The notes below the pieces were generated by a model. The model made no database searches, was not told where the DNA came from, and worked only from the letters and a program-made list of their open reading frames with translations. A stretch of 64,000 nucleotides of DNA from Aspidiotus rigidus (Eukaryota > Arthropoda > Insecta > Hemiptera > Diaspididae): positions 4,898,001 to 4,962,000 of the forward strand of contig JAVHKY010000013.1 in NCBI GenBank assembly GCA_035079385.1, read 5' to 3'. Made by a program: the position numbers and the translations under genes. Shown here piece after piece: positions 61,501 to 64,000 of this stretch (position 1 is its first letter; the number at the start of each line of letters is the position of its first letter).

Positions 61501-61716
61501 TAATATATTGAAAGCAGGAAATTTATGCTAATATTTGGTATTTTCAAAAATGATTCATAAAGTGTAAACAGATTTATTACCTTCTAGTTTTGGCAAATGA
61601 ACTTGCTTGTTCAGCCAATCTAATATCAGCTGAATATCCTCTGGCTTCAATTTCGGGTCTTTCTTGTACTCCTTCAAGCACAGACTTTGATAGTCGTCTG
61701 CAATTCCAATTGTCAT
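42878..61716 (-). CDS. CRAL-TRIO domain protein (alpha-tocopherol transfer protein-like)
   Basis: Exons in transcript order: 61581-61716, 47342-47501, 46498-46750, 46311-46421, 46132-46237, 42878-43008; 897 bp, 298 aa, the normal length for insect members. Every junction keeps frame (donors GTAATA, GTAAGT, GTAGGT, GTAAGA, GTATGA). The family binds small hydrophobic ligands such as tocopherol, retinoids or phosphoinositides in the cytosol. Exon 1 gives the CRAL-TRIO N domain (LKPEDIQLILDWLNKQVHLP), exon 2 QYSLQRTKELIELHYNFR, exon 3 the core GYSFVFDMQGVTIGHL, exon 4 VKQVNVINSN and IIKPFLKKEL, exon 5 IPRELIPTDLGGTLP, and exon 6 ends GSFKKLDLD, the usual terminus. Intron 1 is 14,079 bp and full of mobile DNA. 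The start is uncertain: Met at 61716, or an upstream exon ending GCCATTCGAG (donor at about 62779) spliced to 61704, which also keeps frame. Confidence 0.88.
43551..43578. repeat. Poly-A tract, 28 bases
   Basis: An uninterrupted A run in intron 5 of the CRAL-TRIO gene. Similar T runs occur near 45271-45293, 47253-47268 and 63621-63642. Confidence 0.9.
44022..44278. mobile_element. MITE with TAAATACGAGTGAGGACATG ends
   Basis: Arms of about 55 bp (44022-44075 and 44224-44278) are near-perfect inverted repeats around a 150-base centre. The inner part of each arm carries TTTAGTCGTTACGTCATC or a close variant, a word also found at both ends of the element at about 63594-63982. No transposase. Confidence 0.75.
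44843..44863 (+). promoter_or_regulatory. Composite CRE / FTZ-F1-type motif, copy 1
   Basis: TGACGTCA, then 4 nt, then TGACCTTGA. The first half is the CREB/ATF palindrome; the reverse complement of the second is TCAAGGTCA, the consensus monomer site of FTZ-F1, SF-1 and ERR nuclear receptors. It lies in a repeat-rich stretch of CRAL-TRIO intron 5. Binding is inference. Confidence 0.4.
49097..49117 (+). promoter_or_regulatory. Composite CRE / FTZ-F1-type motif, copy 2
   Basis: TGACGTCC, 4 nt, TGACCTTGA. The same arrangement and spacing as at 44843, with one mismatch in the CRE half. The downstream 35 or so bases are also similar to copy 1 (CCTACTTTGAGGACTT), so these two copies share descent. 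Confidence 0.4.
49587..49607 (+). promoter_or_regulatory. Composite CRE / FTZ-F1-type motif, copy 3
   Basis: TGACGTCA, 4 nt, TGACCTTGA. The spacing equals the other two copies, but the downstream flank differs (CCAAAATTATAG). It abuts the start of the mitochondrial insertion. Confidence 0.4.
49610..51208 (+). pseudogene. NUMT: fused mitochondrial 12S and 16S rRNA fragments
   Basis: 49610-49883 is roughly 80% or more AT and carries the invariant 12S block GGATTAGATACCCT at 49760-49773, followed by the expected AATTTGGC and AAAGGAATCTG blocks. After an inserted transposon (49884-50891) the AT-rich sequence resumes, with a 16S-type block AGAAGATCCTATTTAAATTT at 50997-51016, resembling the conserved GACGAGAAGACCCTATA. 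Both lie on the plus strand in mitochondrial gene order, but far closer than in a normal mitochondrial genome, so an internal deletion or joining is implied. The outer edges are approximate; the right edge meets the hairpin at 51209. Nuclear copy, not functional. Confidence 0.75.
49884..50891. mobile_element. 1-kb non-autonomous DNA transposon inside the NUMT
   Basis: The ends CACTACTGAAC and GTTCAGTAGTG begin inverted repeats of about 100 bp with scattered mismatches (shared inner words GCACATGAAC, GTTTCT, AAAGTATTTTTC). A TAA triplet flanks each side (49881-49883, 50892-50894), fitting a 3-bp target duplication as in PIF/Harbinger, although a TA duplication of Tc1/mariner type cannot be excluded. 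No transposase frame. Confidence 0.8.
51209..51295. repeat. Perfect GC-rich hairpin, 34-bp arms, 19-base loop
   Basis: The arm 51209-51242 contains GAAGCGCTGCGTGGAAAAGG and GGCCTCCGT; 51262-51295 is its exact reverse complement. The loop on the minus strand reads TCCATAAGAAATACATTAG, which resembles the CCATAAGAATACA terminal word of the MITEs at 35.4-38.4 kb. It stands exactly at the right edge of the NUMT and contrasts sharply with its AT-rich surroundings. Confidence 0.92.
52480..53640. promoter_or_regulatory. CpG-rich island in intron 1, candidate enhancer
   Basis: Compared with the rest of the intron this stretch has many CpG words (GCGCGCGCGAAGCG, TCGCGCGGC, GCGCGCGCG, GACGACGTCGCCGCCG), few simple repeats and no transposon ends. 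It has homeodomain-type words (TTAATTAAC, TTTATAGCC). The only long frame (52805-53080, minus) shows no protein similarity I recognise. Retained CpG and absence of insertions suggest constraint; regulatory function is inference. Confidence 0.3.
55698..56362. mobile_element. Nested inverted-repeat element
   Basis: Outer arms 55698-55742 (GGGAGCTTGAGAGCAGGTAA) and 56318-56362 are inverted copies. Inner arms 55868-55896 and 56282-56310 (GGTACATTATAGAGGTATTG) are also near-perfect inverted copies. Unequal spacing on the two sides indicates a later insertion of about 110 bases between the left arms. No coding capacity. Confidence 0.7.
56628..57790 (-). mobile_element. 5'-truncated Penelope-like element with GIY-YIG endonuclease
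   Basis: A 336-aa frame (57771-56761) is open from GLAMGSPLSPIVAELVLD (reverse-transcriptase motif 4) through the catalytic YVDD box, the SINFLDLTI and KPTHTGRLINYFSN blocks, to a GIY-YIG endonuclease (VVYKVPC...FYVGETSQLLKKRVDQHK) typical of Penelope elements. A stop lies a few codons upstream of the first motif and the RT fingers are missing, so the copy is 5'-truncated although the rest is intact. About 90-130 bases past the stop, minus strand, is a hammerhead-like core: CTGATGA, a GACG/CGTC stem, then GAAACGTC (56632-56665). Penelope elements are known to carry such ribozymes. Confidence 0.9.
57830..60240. other. CRAL-TRIO intron 1, no supported gene
   Basis: Mixed sequence without supportable exons. 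A small inverted repeat (TCGATCCAACT at about 58871 and AGTTGGATCGA at about 58926) surrounds a 45-base centre. A poly-T tract lies near 59657-59669. Confidence 0.45.
60246..60473. repeat. Tandem duplication of 114 bp, two copies
   Basis: The second copy starts 114 bases after the first (TTCTATTCGCCTTC at 60251 and 60365) and I see a single clear difference (CTTCC against CTTCG). Because 114 is divisible by three, frames run through both copies; this alone does not indicate coding. The near identity implies a recent duplication. Confidence 0.9.
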
Positions 61717-63590
61717 GTTGAATAGAAGAAAAATTGAGCGAGGAAAAAACTCAACTATTGACGGTAGAACATTATGACGGCCAAAGAAGGAAAGAAAGAA
61801 AAAAAAAAAGAAATACAGTAGGTAAGAAAACGCGTTGGCTCACTTTTGAGCTCTGATGTATCGCTGATTAATTATTCGAAAAAACAAAAGAATGAATAAA
61901 AAAATTGACGAAATTCTAAATTAAAAATATTATCATTAATTTTACCGACGCACGAACACCTAATGAAGAACCACGCACGTTATAAATCACAAACTAGTAT
62001 TGGATTGAATCTATAGTGCCTATTCAACGTTACGATCTTTGCACATAAATCGGTGCGCGCATAATATAGGTAAGGTAGAAAATTTAGTTCTTTTACTCAC
62101 CTTGAAATTTGCCGTACCGAACGGAAGAAGAGGGAAAGGAAGTTTTTCAACCATCGACGCTAGAATCTTACAAAAGTCGCTTAGAAAATGCACACAGCCT
62201 ATATTGGGTTGCAAATTATTTTTCTTATTTGTATGAAATCGTTAATACTTAATCACGAATCGAGAGGAGAGAATAGCAAAGAATTTTCAAGTTTACACAT
62301 AATTAGGCTAGTAATGACTCTGCACCAGAAAGTACGTCGTCGTACAATTAGTACCGTAACGATTACCTATTGTGTACTTCGTCAAAATGAGATCTGTGAA
62401 AGTTCTGCATGGTCTCAGGGGACTGTACAAAATTAAACAAATTTTCTTACGAATGCTACAAGGAATGACTCGTGAACTAATAATTAAATTTACGTGATTG
62501 AATGGAAGAAATGCACCGTGATCATTAAATTTCATCAGAGATCCCATTTAGGGATAACCGAAATGCTAAAGACTTTTTTTCTTCTCTAAGATGACACTAG
62601 AAAAGAATGGAACTTGAATCAAACAATGAAAGGCACAGTAGACGTCTGTTGTAATTAAATTGACGATTTAACAGATGGTCATACGTCTGTTCATGGATGG
62701 GTGTGCCTGTTTTGTGTTCTTCTACAGTCTAGCAATCTGAATTAAGCTATTATAAGGTAAAGTGTTCAGCAAGCTTACCTCGAATGGCCATTTTCAACAT
62801 TCTTTGACGACTATTACATTGCCGGTAACGTAAATAACAATGATTTCGACTAAACAATTCTCAAATTTTAATGACGAAATTTCCACGGGCAAAATTTGAT
62901 TTCACTCTTTGACAAGAAAAAACTATTGCCAAATGAAGCGAAAAAATTGCGGTCAACAAATTACGGGCTGCATAAAATATAACAATCACACCAATTTTTT
63001 TTTCTTTTTTTTCATGCTGGGATATAAAATACAATGCGACTTGTCACGAGAAAACACCTCTAAGCCTCCGAAAAATTGATTACGAAAAAAGAAATTTTTC
63101 GATTGATCAAGACCATCTCAAAATATGGAAAATATCTTGAATTAATATTTTGTATACTTTTGAAGAGGTTTTCTTGTGAAAACTCACAACGGTCTGTTAA
63201 GAGAAACCCCCACAAGAGTCCAGGAAAGATGATTTTGGTTGTTTTGATGAATTGAACTGTGCTCTTCTCACGATCTGATTGTTGGACGCTTAGGCGGGTT
63301 TTCTTGTGACAGGTCACGAATTTTTTCCTCTGAAAGTATCAAATGACGAGACAAAGAGAAAAAAAGGAAAAAAAATGAAATTCGTACACATGAATAATGA
63401 TGAGTTGTGGAGAATCGATTTTTCAATGATTTATTTTGTTCAAGTTTTTTAGGAGGATCAAACAAAACTTCTAGAGTTTGAATAAATTTATCCTTTGATA
63501 ATTTATTCATTCTCAAATAAACTTTAATGTGCCGTAACTCAGAGGATCAAATCAATTCTGAAGCAAGAGCCGTTTAAATACAAGTGTGGA
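61717..63590. other. Upstream region of the CRAL-TRIO gene
   Basis: Minus-strand donors suggest alternative leader exons: one ends at about 62098 (CAAATTTCAAG/GTGAGT) and another at about 62779 (GCCATTCGAG/GTAAGC), the latter with two in-frame ATGs. The rest has no supportable gene; promoter position cannot be fixed by eye. Confidence 0.4.
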
Positions 63591-63593
63591 TAT

Positions 63594-63982
63594 TGACGTC
63601 ATTTTTAGTCGTTAAGTCATCTTTTTTTTTTTTTTTTTTTTTAATTTACGAGCTACTAGCAGCCTGCCTTCAGGGTTATAAGCTCGGCAAGATTGCGTAA
63701 TTATATGCATGTTTGCTTGTTGTAAAAAGTTGAATATGTGGGGGATGTAAGTCATCATTAATTCTCTGACTTCCCTACTTAACTGATAACAATTCATCTC
63801 AATACGAAAATATGTAATGAGAACAATTGGACTAAGAACCAAAGACAAATACAAAACTCAGCATCATTAAGGGATCCAAAAACCTCACTAATCGTGCAAA
63901 TTTCTCATCCCAGTCTGCTGAGGCCTGAGTAGGGAAGGCAACTTCAACGATGACTGATGACGTAACGACTAAATATGGTCGC
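63594..63982. mobile_element. Inverted-repeat element sharing ends with the 44-kb MITE
   Basis: The left word TTTTTAGTCGTTAAGTCATC (about 63604-63623) is the near reverse complement of GATGACGTAACGACTAAATA (about 63956-63975). The same word is found in the arms of 44022-44278. About 390 bp, containing a poly-T tract, no coding capacity. It reaches close to the window end, so its right boundary is provisional. Confidence 0.5.
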
Positions 63983-64000
63983 CCGGGAACCTGTTTTATG

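Noticed and set aside
1..64000. tRNA or snRNA genes
   Set aside because: I saw no convincing A/B-box cloverleaf or snRNA sequence by eye; a covariance-model scan would be needed to exclude them.

Overview
This is a 64 kb piece of an AT-rich, intron-rich, transposon-laden animal nuclear genome. The gene set, short introns, Penelope-type retroelements and an extremely AT-rich nuclear copy of mitochondrial rRNA point to an arthropod, most likely an insect. A hemipteran of the mealybug or scale type is my guess from general texture and is not demonstrated. Nothing here looks prokaryotic or viral. All gene models were spliced by eye from reading frame, GT/AG sites and intron phase.

Layout. 1-5.4 kb: repeats, one candidate small secreted cysteine-rich protein gene (minus) and two striking palindromes. 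5.4-7.6 kb: a multi-exon multipass membrane protein gene (minus). 9.8-10.5 kb: ribosomal protein S26 (minus), head-to-head with a CHTOP-like mRNA-export factor gene (plus, coding 11.2-13.9 kb). 15.8-24.7 kb: a repeat domain with two separated copies of a duplicated segment, degenerate hammerhead-like motifs, a Penelope reverse-transcriptase relic, a broken coiled-coil gene fragment, a proline-rich ORF and a tiny signal-peptide ORF. 25-28.6 kb: DNA-transposon remnants and an integrase fossil. 31.1-34.6 kb: a ten- or eleven-exon prolyl 4-hydroxylase alpha-subunit gene (minus). 35.4-38.4 kb: nested inverted-repeat elements. 39.0-40.2 kb: mannose-1-phosphate guanylyltransferase beta (GMPPB, plus). 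42.9-61.7 kb: one CRAL-TRIO lipid-transfer protein gene (minus) with six coding exons. Its first intron is about 14 kb and holds a mitochondrial insertion split by a DNA transposon, a perfect GC-rich hairpin, a 5'-truncated Penelope-like element and several fold-back elements. 61.7-64 kb: its upstream region and another inverted-repeat element.

The genes are mostly unrelated housekeeping or metabolic genes: translation (RpS26), mRNA export (CHTOP), nucleotide-sugar synthesis for glycosylation (GMPPB), collagen-type proline hydroxylation (P4HA) and lipid transport (CRAL-TRIO). The only likely functional coupling is the short shared upstream region of RpS26 and CHTOP. I found no convincing new multi-gene system. 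The most unusual signals are a composite motif (CRE palindrome, exactly 4 nt, FTZ-F1/ERR-type site) seen three times, the perfect 34-bp-arm hairpin at the edge of the mitochondrial insertion, hammerhead-like motifs tied to Penelope sequence, and two candidate small secreted proteins.
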